Part shown: in pieces, positions 40,429 to 48,036 of the stretch
Numbering within the stretch: position 1 is the first letter of the stretch
How the letters are laid out: each line of letters opens with the position of its first letter
NCBI GenBank assembly: GCA_028718325.1
Contig: JAQUMB010000004.1
Location: 1-50,025, forward strand
DNA: 50,025 bases
Source: Patescibacteria group bacterium
GTDB lineage: Bacteria > Patescibacteriota > CPR2 > UBA1875 > CAIMLA01
Direction: 5' to 3'
Notes under the pieces: generated by a model
Database searches by the model: none
The model's input: the letters and a program-made list of their open reading frames with translations, nothing else
What the model was told of the DNA's origin: nothing
Translations under genes and position numbers: made by a program

Positions 40429-40818
40429 ATGGCAGATTTATATAATGGCAAAGTAATGGATCATTTTACTCACCCACGGAATGTCGGAGAGATAAAAGGC
40501 GCTGACGGTGTCGGTGAAACAGGAAATCCGACCTGCGGTGATATCATGAAAATATTTCTAAAGATAGAAAAAAATGATAAGGGGATAGAGTACATCAAGG
40601 ATATCAAATTCCAAACTTTTGGTTGTGGTGCGGCAGTCGCCACTTCAAGCATGGTAACAGAAATGGTTAAAGGAAAAACCTTGGATGAAGCCGAAGAAAT
40701 TTCAAATCAGGCCGTTGCTGAAGCTCTTGGTGGACTACCCCCAGTCAAAATGCATTGTTCAAATCTGGCGGCCAACGCTCTTCACGAAGCGATAAAAGAC
40801 TTTAAGAATAAAAAATAA
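40429..40818 (+). CDS. iscU: Iron-sulfur cluster scaffold IscU/NifU-N
   Basis: The 129-residue scaffold assembles clusters on three cysteines: C36 (GNPTCGD, with the adjacent D38), C66 (FGCGAAVATSS) and C110 (KMHCSNLA). The family motif LPPVKMHC is intact. It lies 12 bases after nifS with AAAGGA before the ATG. Likely clients nearby are the KorABCD enzyme with its 4Fe-4S clusters. No hscA/hscB genes are seen here. Confidence 0.95.
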   Translation: MADLYNGKVMDHFTHPRNVGEIKGADGVGETGNPTCGDIMKIFLKIEKNDKGIEYIKDIKFQTFGCGAAVATSSMVTEMVKGKTLDEAEEISNQAVAEALGGLPPVKMHCSNLAANALHEAIKDFKNKK

Positions 40819-40825
40819 AATCTTA

Positions 40826-40854
40826 TTGACATGAAAAAGAAGGATCCTTATTAT
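40826..40854 (+). promoter_or_regulatory. Strong promoter of the copper operon
   Basis: TTGACA (40826-40831), a 17-base spacer and TATTAT (40849-40854). Transcription would begin near 40861, exactly where the putative CsoR operator begins. Confidence 0.75.
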
Positions 40855-40860
40855 TAAAAA

Positions 40861-40887
40861 CAACCCCATAGGGGGGATAGGGGATAG
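40861..40887 (+). promoter_or_regulatory. Putative CsoR operator
   Basis: CCCC-ATA-GGGG (40864-40874) followed by GGATAGGGGATAG matches the G/C-box dyad typical of CsoR sites. It covers the predicted transcription start. GGGATAG (40881-40887) recurs inverted as CTATCCC at 40913-40919, giving a possible second half-site. Binding of apo-CsoR here would block transcription until copper is bound. Confidence 0.6.
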
Positions 40888-40966
40888 AAAAATATATAAA
40901 AAAGTTTTGACGCTATCCCGATGTTACAATCGAGACAGGCGGTCAGGATTCCGAAGGGAGAGCAAC

Positions 40967-41236
40967 ATGGTCGGAAAAGACAAAAAGAAAGAGATTCTGC
41001 ATCGAGCAAAAATAGTAGAAGGTCACTTCAAAAAGGTGGTAAAAATGATTGAAAATGATGACTACTGCATAGATATCTTGAATCAATCATTGGCAGTGCA
41101 AAACGCCTTGAAAAAAATCGATGAAGTCTTACTAGAAAATCATATGAATACCTGTGTTGTTCATAAAATTCAAGCTGGAAAATCAGAAGAGGCGGCAAAA
41201 GAAGTAATGCAAGCATTTAAGAGGCGTATAAAATAA
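40967..41236 (+). CDS. csoR: Copper-sensing repressor CsoR
   Basis: The 89-residue all-helical regulator carries the CsoR copper ligands C34, H59 and C63 (DDYC, ENHMNTC), the pattern that separates CsoR from RcnR and FrmR. It binds the operator without copper and releases it when Cu(I) binds. The start at 40967 follows AGGGAG; the frame is open from 40907 but that part overlaps the leader. Its TAA overlaps the ATG of the next gene. It leads a three-gene copper operon. Confidence 0.92.
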   Translation: MVGKDKKKEILHRAKIVEGHFKKVVKMIENDDYCIDILNQSLAVQNALKKIDEVLLENHMNTCVVHKIQAGKSEEAAKEVMQAFKRRIK

Positions 41237-42597
41237 TGGAAGAAACATTTCATGTCAAAGGGATGCACTGTAAGTCTTGCGAGGTACTTTTGGAACAAAA
41301 GATCAGCGAAATTGAAGGAGTTCAAAAAGTCCATGCAAATAACAAAAAAAATACTATTCGAGTTGTTTCTAAAGTTGAAATTGATAAACCGACGGTGATA
41401 ACAGCCATAAAAAATGCCGGCTACGAAGTTGACATAGAAGACCTCCCGGTCTTATCAAATGACAAAAATGATTATTTTAATTTTAGCCTGGCTCTAGTTG
41501 TTTTCCTTATAATCATCTTAATTGGTAAAGTAACCGGCTTGGCCAATGTAATTAACTTCAACATAGGCTCAAGCTCGAACCTAATGGTTGTTTTTATCAT
41601 CGGCCTGACGGCTGGAGTTTCGACTTGTATGGCTTTGGTCGGGGGGCTTGTCTTAGGTGTTTCTGCAAAATATATTGAATCACATCCTGACGCTACAGTA
41701 ATTCAAAAGTTTCGTCCCCACCTCTTTTTCAATCTGGGGCGGATTATTTCATATCTTGTTCTTGGTGGCATCATCGGATATTTAGGATCATTTTTCCGAT
41801 TAACAGGAACCTTTTCTGGGCTAATAGCGATTGTTGTTGGTCTGATCATGCTTATTTTGGGTATTCAGCTTTTGGGTTTGTTTCCCAAATTTTCGGCATC
41901 TGTTACTTTGCCAAAAGGAATATCAAAAATGTTAAGAATAAATGATAAAAAAGATCAGGAATATAATCATAAGAACGCTTTTGTTATGGGGGCCTTAACG
42001 TTCTTTTTGCCGTGCGGTTTTACTCAGGCCATGCAAGTCTTTGCTATCCAGAGTGGCAGTTTTGTAACAGGAGCGCTTATTATGAGTGTTTTTGCACTAG
42101 GAACAACACCGGGATTGCTAGGGATAGGAGGAATTACCTCCGTTATTAAAAAAGGGAATTTCGCTAATATCTTCTTCAAATTTGTTGGGATAGTCTTGAT
42201 CGCATTTGCAATATTCAATCTATCAAATGGCTATAGTCTGAGCGGCTTGAAACAATTTATGGCAGCGGCCGGAAAGAGTGATCCTAAACAACAATCAGCA
42301 GGCAATGTTACAACAAATGGAGTACAAGTAGTCAAAGCTACCTATGCTGCCGGCGAAAATATCCGACCAGAAACAATCACAGTTAAGGTGGGTCAACCAG
42401 CGCGGATAGAGATATTGGCAAAAACGAATGGCTCTGGCTGTATGGGGTCAGTTATGATTCCTGGCTTAGTACAAAAACCACAATTTTTTGTCAAGGACGA
42501 GACAGCAATTTTGGAGTTTACGCCTAGTCAAACAGGTTCTTATGATATGACCTGTGCTATGGGCATAAAAAGCGGTGACATCGAAGTAGTAAATTAA
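41236..42597 (+). CDS. HMA / DsbD-like membrane / cupredoxin fusion protein
   Basis: The 453-residue protein joins three parts. Residues 1-67 are a heavy-metal-associated domain with GMHCKSC (C12, C15). Residues about 84-330 form a membrane domain of the DsbD/CcdA- or sulfite-exporter-like type: six or more helices, with GVSTCMALVGGLVLG and FFLPCGFTQAMQ as paired cysteine and proline motifs. Residues about 350-453 are a cupredoxin-like beta domain (GSGCMGSVMIPGL, and YDMTCAMGIKSG). Such fusions occur in copper operons; they probably carry Cu(I) from cytoplasm to an outward cupredoxin or supply reductant. It lies between csoR and copA. Confidence 0.85.
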   Translation: MEETFHVKGMHCKSCEVLLEQKISEIEGVQKVHANNKKNTIRVVSKVEIDKPTVITAIKNAGYEVDIEDLPVLSNDKNDYFNFSLALVVFLIIILIGKVTGLANVINFNIGSSSNLMVVFIIGLTAGVSTCMALVGGLVLGVSAKYIESHPDATVIQKFRPHLFFNLGRIISYLVLGGIIGYLGSFFRLTGTFSGLIAIVVGLIMLILGIQLLGLFPKFSASVTLPKGISKMLRINDKKDQEYNHKNAFVMGALTFFLPCGFTQAMQVFAIQSGSFVTGALIMSVFALGTTPGLLGIGGITSVIKKGNFANIFFKFVGIVLIAFAIFNLSNGYSLSGLKQFMAAAGKSDPKQQSAGNVTTNGVQVVKATYAAGENIRPETITVKVGQPARIEILAKTNGSGCMGSVMIPGLVQKPQFFVKDETAILEFTPSQTGSYDMTCAMGIKSGDIEVVN

Positions 42598-42650
42598 GAC
42601 CCAGACTGGCCACGATGGCAAAGTGGGCGGAATCCAGTAGGGAGAAACAA

Positions 42651-44846
42651 ATGGAAAAAGTTCAATTAGATGTTTTTGGAATGCATTGTAACTCTTGTGC
42701 CTTGAGCACTGAGAATGAGTTAAAGAAAGTTAAAGGGGTTAAATCAGTTAATGTTAATTTTGCGTCTTCTAAAGCGTTAATTGAGTTGGGGAATACAAAT
42801 GTTAAAACGGGAGATTTGATTGCAGCTGTAAAAAAAGCCGGTTATGAAGCAAAAGTTAACGTAAAAGAGTCAGAAATCGTTATCTCCAAAAAGCGAGAAT
42901 ATCAAAAGATATTTCACAAATTTATTTTTGCCGCAGTCCTCTCCATACCGATATTAATCATATCAATGCCGCAAATATTGGTACCTTTTGGCGTTAATGC
43001 CGAAATGTTAATGAAATTTACTTGGCGCAAAGAACTTTTGTTTATTTTGACAACACCTGTGCAGTTTTATGCAGGCTGGCAGTTTTATACGGGAGCTTAT
43101 AAAGCAGCAATAGGTAAAAGAACAAATATGGACACTTTGGTTGCGCTTGGAACTTCAGCAGCCTATTTTTATTCTGTTATGACCACTTTTTTCATTATGG
43201 GGGAAGCATATTATGAAACGGCAGCTTTATTAATTACTTTTATTCTCCTGGGAAGGCTACTTGAGGCTAGAGCAAAAGGCAAAACAAACCAGGCAATAAA
43301 AAAATTGATAGGGCTACAAGCCAAAACAGCCAGAATATTAGTGGATAATAAAGAAAAAAATGTTCCGATAGACGAGGTTAAGATCGGAGATATTATACTT
43401 GTGAAGCCGGGAGAGAAAATACCAGTTGACGGAATAGTGACAAACGGATCGACATCTATAGACGAATCAATGATTTCTGGAGAATCAATCCCTGTAGAGA
43501 AAATTATTGGCAGCGATGTAATAGGCTCGACATACAATAAAAACGGCTCTATAGAATTTAAAGCAACAAAAGTTGGCGAGGGGACGGTTCTAGCTCAAAT
43601 AATTAAGTTAATTGAAGAAGCGCAGGGCTCTAAAGCGCCGATTCAAAGAGTTGCAGATAGCATTTCTTCATATTTTGTGCCGGCGATCATAATTACTTCT
43701 TTACTTACTTTTTCGATCTGGTTTGTCGTCAGCCAAAACTTTGTTTTCTCTCTACTCCTGGGAATAGCGGTTATGGTCATCGCTTGCCCTTGTGCTCTCG
43801 GTTTAGCGACTCCGACGGCCATAATGGTTGGGACGGGCAAGGGAGCTGAAAAAGGTATCCTAATTAAATCAGGGGAAGCTTTGGAAACAGCACAAAAAGT
43901 AAATGTGGTTGTTTTTGACAAGACAGGGACATTGACAAAGGGAAAGCCGGAAGTAACGGATATATTTTCAGAAAATAGAAAAGAAACATTGATTTTAGCA
44001 GCTTCGTTAGAAAAATTAAGTGAGCATCCACTAGCAGATGCTATAGTCAAGGCGGCTGAATTTGAAAAAGTAAGCTTAGCAGCTGTGACAAACTTTGAAG
44101 CAATCATTGGGCAAGGTATAGCCGGTGAAATCAATAAAACAAAGATTTTTTTTGGCAATCGTAAGTTGATGGAGAACAATAAAATAGCCTTTGAGCCTTT
44201 TGCTAATAGACTCAAAGAACTTGAAAAAGACGGCAAAACTGTGATGATTTTGGCAAAAGACAAAAATGTTATTGGGCTGGTAGCTGTGGCAGACCAACTG
44301 AAAGAAAATGCTTCTCAAGTTGTTAACTCGCTCCAAAAGATGGGAATAGAAACGGTTATGATTACCGGTGATAATCGAGTTTCTGCAAAGGCCGTTGCAA
44401 GTAAGGCCGGAATTACAAAAGTTTTGGCTGAAGTATTACCGCGGGACAAAGCTAATGAGGTGTCAAAATTACAACGTAGCGGTCAAGTGGTAGCTATGGT
44501 TGGTGATGGTATCAACGATTCTGTAGCGCTGACCCAAGCTGATGTTGGGATTGCTCTCGGTGGTGGAACCGATGTTGCAATTGAGGCGGGAGATATTGTT
44601 CTGGTGAAAGATAATTTGGAAGACGTTTTGTCCGCTATCAAATTGTCTAAATTTACTCTAAACAAAATAAAACAAAATTTATTTTGGGCATTTTTCTATA
44701 ATATTATTGGTATACCAATTGCGGCTGGGATATTCTATCCGTTTTTTGGTTTATTGTTGCGGCCGGAGTTTGCCGGTCTAGCCATGGCTTTTTCTAGTGT
44801 CTCGGTGGTAACAAATTCTCTTTTATTAAAGTTCAAAAAGCTATAA
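42651..44846 (+). CDS. copA: Copper-translocating P1B-type ATPase
   Basis: It exports Cu(I) at the cost of ATP. The 731-residue protein has one HMA domain (GMHCNSC, residues 10-16), eight predicted helices, the CPC motif (C379-P380-C381), the phosphorylated D423 in DKTGTLT, SEHPLAD (the HP nucleotide site) and VGDGINDS. The actuator motif reads SGES rather than the usual TGES. The start at 42651 follows AGGGAG by six bases; an in-frame ATG at 42615 has no such site. It follows the HMA/DsbD-like/cupredoxin gene by 53 bases and is probably under CsoR control too. Confidence 0.95.
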   Translation: MEKVQLDVFGMHCNSCALSTENELKKVKGVKSVNVNFASSKALIELGNTNVKTGDLIAAVKKAGYEAKVNVKESEIVISKKREYQKIFHKFIFAAVLSIPILIISMPQILVPFGVNAEMLMKFTWRKELLFILTTPVQFYAGWQFYTGAYKAAIGKRTNMDTLVALGTSAAYFYSVMTTFFIMGEAYYETAALLITFILLGRLLEARAKGKTNQAIKKLIGLQAKTARILVDNKEKNVPIDEVKIGDIILVKPGEKIPVDGIVTNGSTSIDESMISGESIPVEKIIGSDVIGSTYNKNGSIEFKATKVGEGTVLAQIIKLIEEAQGSKAPIQRVADSISSYFVPAIIITSLLTFSIWFVVSQNFVFSLLLGIAVMVIACPCALGLATPTAIMVGTGKGAEKGILIKSGEALETAQKVNVVVFDKTGTLTKGKPEVTDIFSENRKETLILAASLEKLSEHPLADAIVKAAEFEKVSLAAVTNFEAIIGQGIAGEINKTKIFFGNRKLMENNKIAFEPFANRLKELEKDGKTVMILAKDKNVIGLVAVADQLKENASQVVNSLQKMGIETVMITGDNRVSAKAVASKAGITKVLAEVLPRDKANEVSKLQRSGQVVAMVGDGINDSVALTQADVGIALGGGTDVAIEAGDIVLVKDNLEDVLSAIKLSKFTLNKIKQNLFWAFFYNIIGIPIAAGIFYPFFGLLLRPEFAGLAMAFSSVSVVTNSLLLKFKKL

Positions 44847-44860
44847 ATATCTGCTAGAAT
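44832..44860 (+). promoter_or_regulatory. Extended -10 promoter, leaderless, of the CvpA-CAP gene
   Basis: TTCAAA (44832-44837), a 17-base spacer and TAGAAT (44855-44860) with TG at the extended position. The ATG at 44869 is 8 bases on, without a Shine-Dalgarno sequence. Confidence 0.65.
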
Positions 44861-44868
44861 AATTAAAT

Positions 44869-45825
44869 ATGAATTGGGTTGATATCGTTATTATCATAAC
44901 CTTATTAGTTTTCACTCTGGTGGGATACTGGAGGGGCTTTATCCGACAGACTTTGGATTTATCAGTATTTATTATTGCGTTGCTTCTCTCATTTGCTTTC
45001 TATCGTCAATTTGGCCAGTTTATTTCAAATCATGTACATATGGCGAGCGGCTTTTCAAATGCCATCGCTTTCTTTTCTATTTGGTTTGTAGTTGAAGTAA
45101 TTTATTATATTCTTTTTGTTATCTTTTACGACAAAATCCCCGAAATAGTCAGGGATTCAAAGATTAACCGCTACTTTGGTTTTATCCCCGCCATTATTAG
45201 AGGGGCTTTGTTTATCTGGATAGCATTATCTCTATTGTTAATATTACCCATACCGGCAAGATCGAAACAGAGTATCACAAACTCCTGGATCGGTGGGCCA
45301 ATAGTAAAAACTTCTCCAATGATTGAAGGCTACATCGAAAAAGTCTTTGGTCAAAGCATTGATGATACTATAACTTTTTTGACTGTCAAACCGCAAAGTG
45401 ATGAGTCAGTAGATCTTGGCTTTAAAGTAGCAAACCCAAAAGTTTGTGCAGCCGATGAGAATAAAATGTTGGAATTGGTAAATCTTGAAAGGACAACCAG
45501 GGGACTAAAACCTCTAATAATGAGCGAAAAGCTTCGTGAAATTGCGCGGAACCATTCTGCTGACATGTTTCAGAGAGGCTATTTTGCTCACAACACCCCT
45601 GAGGGGCAGACGCCTTTTGATCGTATGGATAATGCAGGCATTATATATATGCAAGCCGGAGAAAATTTAGCCTTAGCTCCTGATGTTGATATCGCTCACA
45701 GCGGACTAATGAATAGCCCCGGACACAAAGCTAATATTTTAACGCCAGATTTTCGAAAAGTCGGGATTGGCTGTATGAGCGGTGGCATGTACGGTAAAAT
45801 GTTCTCACAAGAATTTACAAACTGA
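44869..45825 (+). CDS. CvpA membrane domain fused to a CAP/SCP domain
   Basis: The 318-residue protein has four helices in a CvpA-type arrangement (about 5-27, 31-50, 63-86 and 104-127), with the typical opening MNWVDIVIIITLLVFTLVGYWRG written here as two parts: MNWVDIVI and GYWRGFIRQTLD. After a linker, residues about 195-316 form a CAP/SCP domain: MLELVNLERTTRGL, RNHSADMFQRGYFAHNTPEG, AGENLA and MNSPGHKANIL, with the usual His/Glu pocket. CAP domains are normally extracellular; CvpA is implicated in envelope homeostasis. It is followed by a DUF218 gene, also envelope-related, with a TGATG overlap. Confidence 0.85.
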   Translation: MNWVDIVIIITLLVFTLVGYWRGFIRQTLDLSVFIIALLLSFAFYRQFGQFISNHVHMASGFSNAIAFFSIWFVVEVIYYILFVIFYDKIPEIVRDSKINRYFGFIPAIIRGALFIWIALSLLLILPIPARSKQSITNSWIGGPIVKTSPMIEGYIEKVFGQSIDDTITFLTVKPQSDESVDLGFKVANPKVCAADENKMLELVNLERTTRGLKPLIMSEKLREIARNHSADMFQRGYFAHNTPEGQTPFDRMDNAGIIYMQAGENLALAPDVDIAHSGLMNSPGHKANILTPDFRKVGIGCMSGGMYGKMFSQEFTN

Positions 45826-46394
45826 TGATTAAAAAATTATTTATAGCTATTGGTGTTGCTCTATTGCTAGTGGTTTTGATCCCATTAATCATTTCGTTTT
45901 ATCTTTCCCCACAGGATGAATTGATAAGAACGGATGCCATTGTCGTTATTTCTGGAGGAGATACTGACGCCCGAGTCTCAGAAGGAGTAAGGTTGTATCT
46001 ACAAAAATGGGCTCCAAAAATAATTTTTTCTGGAGCAGCTGCTAGTGGTGATGTTTCTAATGCTCTTGCTATGAAAAGGATTGCGATAAGAGAGGGAGTA
46101 GAACCGGATAATATTTTGATCGAAGAAAACTCAAAAACTACAAATCAAAACGCTGAATATGTAGGTAAAATTCTAAAAGGCAAAAATATTAATAGCATCA
46201 TCCTGATCACTTCACCGTATCACCAGAGGCGAGCTTATAATGAATTTAGGGCGACTCTGGGTAAAAACTTTACTATTATTAATCATTCAGCAAAAGATCA
46301 GACCTGGGCGAAAAAAAATTGGTGGGATAACGCCAATGCACGCTTTTTGACTTTTGGTGAAATCATGAAGAATTTTTATGGATTGTTTTTTTGA
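45825..46394 (+). CDS. DUF218 (YdcF/SanA/ElyC-like) membrane protein
   Basis: The 189-residue protein has one N-terminal helix (about 5-27) and a DUF218 domain: TDAIVVISGGDTDARVSEGVRLY, KIIFSGAAASGDVSNA, IEENSKTTNQNAEYVG and ITSPYHQRRAYNEF. Relatives ElyC and SanA act in envelope and peptidoglycan precursor metabolism, and the conserved polar residues suggest an enzyme. It starts by overlapping the CvpA-CAP gene (TGATG) and ends 5 bases before the mnmA ATG, so the three are likely one operon. Confidence 0.85.
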   Translation: MIKKLFIAIGVALLLVVLIPLIISFYLSPQDELIRTDAIVVISGGDTDARVSEGVRLYLQKWAPKIIFSGAAASGDVSNALAMKRIAIREGVEPDNILIEENSKTTNQNAEYVGKILKGKNINSIILITSPYHQRRAYNEFRATLGKNFTIINHSAKDQTWAKKNWWDNANARFLTFGEIMKNFYGLFF

Positions 46395-46396
46395 TA

Positions 46397-47473
46397 ATGA
46401 ATACGGCATTTGACAGTAAAACAAAGGTTGCAGTTGCCATGTCCGGCGGTGTGGACTCTTCAGTGACAGCTGCACTCATGATAAAAGAGTTTGGCCAAAA
46501 GAATGTGCTAGGGCTCACTATGAAGCTTTTTTGCTATGGTGAAAAAGTTAAAGAGAAAAACTGTTGCTCGTTAGATGCTATCGACGATGCTAGATCTGTC
46601 TGTCAAAAATTAGGCATAGCTCATTATGTCGTTGACGTTGAAAAAGAGTTTGAAAAGGAAGTTATCGATAACTTTGTATCCGAGTATGAAAAGGGGAGAA
46701 CACCAAATCCCTGTATCAGGTGTAATAAGCTAATCAAATTTGACCATTTGTTAAAAAAGGCCAGAGACTACGGTGCCGACACTTTAGCTACAGGCCATTA
46801 TGCCAAAATAAAAAGAAATGGTTCGGAATATACATTACTAAAAGGTGAAGATCTAAGTAAAGACCAGTCATATTTTTTGTATAATCTAGATCAAAAGTCA
46901 TTGCAACACACCTTGTTTCCTCTTGGAGAGCTGAAGAAGTCAGATGTAAGAAAAATAGCAGGAGAGTATGATCTAGTAACTGCTCAAAAGGTGGAATCCC
47001 AAGATATTTGTTTTATCCCAAGGACGGTCGGTGAATTTCTCGCAGGAAAAATTAACTTAAAGCAGGGGAAGATAGTTGATAAAGCAGGTAAGTTTTATGG
47101 CGAGCATAAGGGGTTAGCTCTCTATACGATAGGCCAGAGAAAAGGTCTAGGGGGAGGCTTTCCTGAGTCGATGTTTGTTGTGGGTTTCAATCGTGATAAA
47201 AGAGAATTAATTATCGGGCCTGAAAATGAACTTTTTGGGGATAAACTTTCCTTGGAAAAAGTAAGCTGGATAAGTGCTAATAAACCAAAGCTACCATTAA
47301 AGTGTACAGCAAAAATACGCTATCAAACAGATGAGGCAGCGTGTCTGGTCGTTGATAATAATAAAAGAATTTCAGTCGAATTTGATGATGCCCAAAAAGC
47401 CATAACTCCTGGACAATCAGTCGTTTTTTATCAAAAAGACAGAGTTATTGGTGGAGGCATGATCTCCGGTTAG
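46397..47473 (+). CDS. mnmA: tRNA-specific 2-thiouridylase MnmA
   Basis: It adds sulfur at position 2 of the wobble uridine of tRNA-Glu, -Gln and -Lys, using ATP and persulfide sulfur from a cysteine desulfurase. The 358-residue protein has the PP-loop MSGGVDSSVTA, the catalytic cysteines in PNPCIRCNKLIKF and SQDICFIP, and GLGGGFPESMFVVG in the C-terminal barrel. The ATG at 46397 is preferred over an in-frame TTG two codons earlier that overlaps the upstream stop. One substrate, tRNA-Glu(TTC), is encoded at 5303-5377, and nifS is nearby. Confidence 0.95.
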   Translation: MNTAFDSKTKVAVAMSGGVDSSVTAALMIKEFGQKNVLGLTMKLFCYGEKVKEKNCCSLDAIDDARSVCQKLGIAHYVVDVEKEFEKEVIDNFVSEYEKGRTPNPCIRCNKLIKFDHLLKKARDYGADTLATGHYAKIKRNGSEYTLLKGEDLSKDQSYFLYNLDQKSLQHTLFPLGELKKSDVRKIAGEYDLVTAQKVESQDICFIPRTVGEFLAGKINLKQGKIVDKAGKFYGEHKGLALYTIGQRKGLGGGFPESMFVVGFNRDKRELIIGPENELFGDKLSLEKVSWISANKPKLPLKCTAKIRYQTDEAACLVVDNNKRISVEFDDAQKAITPGQSVVFYQKDRVIGGGMISG

Positions 47474-47479
47474 TTAATC

Positions 47480-47508
47480 TTGACACGTATGCTTTTTTGA
47501 ACTATAAT
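47480..47508 (+). promoter_or_regulatory. Perfect consensus sigma70 promoter
   Basis: TTGACA (47480-47485), exactly 17 bases, then TATAAT (47503-47508). It is the only fully consensus promoter I find in the window and drives the orphan gene at 47560. Confidence 0.88.
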
Positions 47509-47559
47509 TTTCTCCCAATATGTGGACTGCAACTTGACATTTGGAGGGAGGTGATAATG

Positions 47560-47925
47560 ATGGCTCGTACTGCAAAAAAGGCTCTCAGCGTTTTTTCTCC
47601 GGAAGAGACAGAACGACTCCAAGGTATTTATACAGGGAAAGGTCTTTCCCCGAAGGACATTGAGGAAGCCAAGAAAGCACTGCGCGCGTGTTTGGTTGCG
47701 ATGAGCGAATACAGGCACAATTGCATTGTGCACAAGGGCTCAGAGTTCGTAATCAAGGGCGGGATGTGCATGAAAATCATCAACGAATCTAGAGCCAAGT
47801 TGGAAGACCTGAAAGTGATGGAAGACAGGGATTTTAACTGGCTAACGTTGCTGATTTTCAACAAATCACAGGTGCTTAGGCACCAGGTGATTGAAGAAGC
47901 AGTTAGGAGGGTAATCATTGTCTAA
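47560..47925 (+). CDS. Orphan 121-aa protein behind a consensus promoter
   Basis: The product begins MARTAKKALSVFSPEETERL, is mainly helical and charged, and has no membrane segment. Three cysteines (ALRACLVAM, HNCIVHKG, GGMCMKI) are spread through the middle. I recognise no family. Two adjacent ATGs (47557, 47560) are possible; GGAGGTGAT (47547-47555) matches the 3' end of 16S rRNA and suits the second. With a consensus promoter, an ideal Shine-Dalgarno site and a strong terminator, it should be among the most expressed genes here. Base composition matches the other orphan units. Confidence 0.7.
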   Translation: MARTAKKALSVFSPEETERLQGIYTGKGLSPKDIEEAKKALRACLVAMSEYRHNCIVHKGSEFVIKGGMCMKIINESRAKLEDLKVMEDRDFNWLTLLIFNKSQVLRHQVIEEAVRRVIIV

Positions 47926-47947
47926 ATTTACAAGTCAGTCCGCATAA

Positions 47948-48000
47948 GAGGCGCCAAGACCGAACCACAAAGGGTTTGGGAATGGCGCCTCGTTCTTTTT
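47948..48000 (+). terminator. Terminator of the 121-aa orphan gene
   Basis: GAGGCGCCA (47948-47956) pairs with 47983-47991, with a smaller inner stem, and runs into GTTCTTTTT. It begins 23 bases after the stop. Confidence 0.85.
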
Positions 48001-48001
48001 A

Positions 48002-48030
48002 TTGAATAAATGGCAGTTTTTCGCTACAAT
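48002..48030 (+). promoter_or_regulatory. Promoter giving a leaderless alaS mRNA
   Basis: TTGAAT (48002-48007), a 17-base spacer and TACAAT (48025-48030). The ATG at 48037 is 6 bases after the -10 box and has no Shine-Dalgarno sequence. Confidence 0.75.
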
Positions 48031-48036
48031 ACCACC

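Noticed and set aside
43643-44263. 206-aa open frame on the minus strand inside copA
   Set aside because: It is the antisense shadow of a strongly conserved ATPase, with no ribosome site or promoter, and a serine/phenylalanine-rich composition typical of such shadows.
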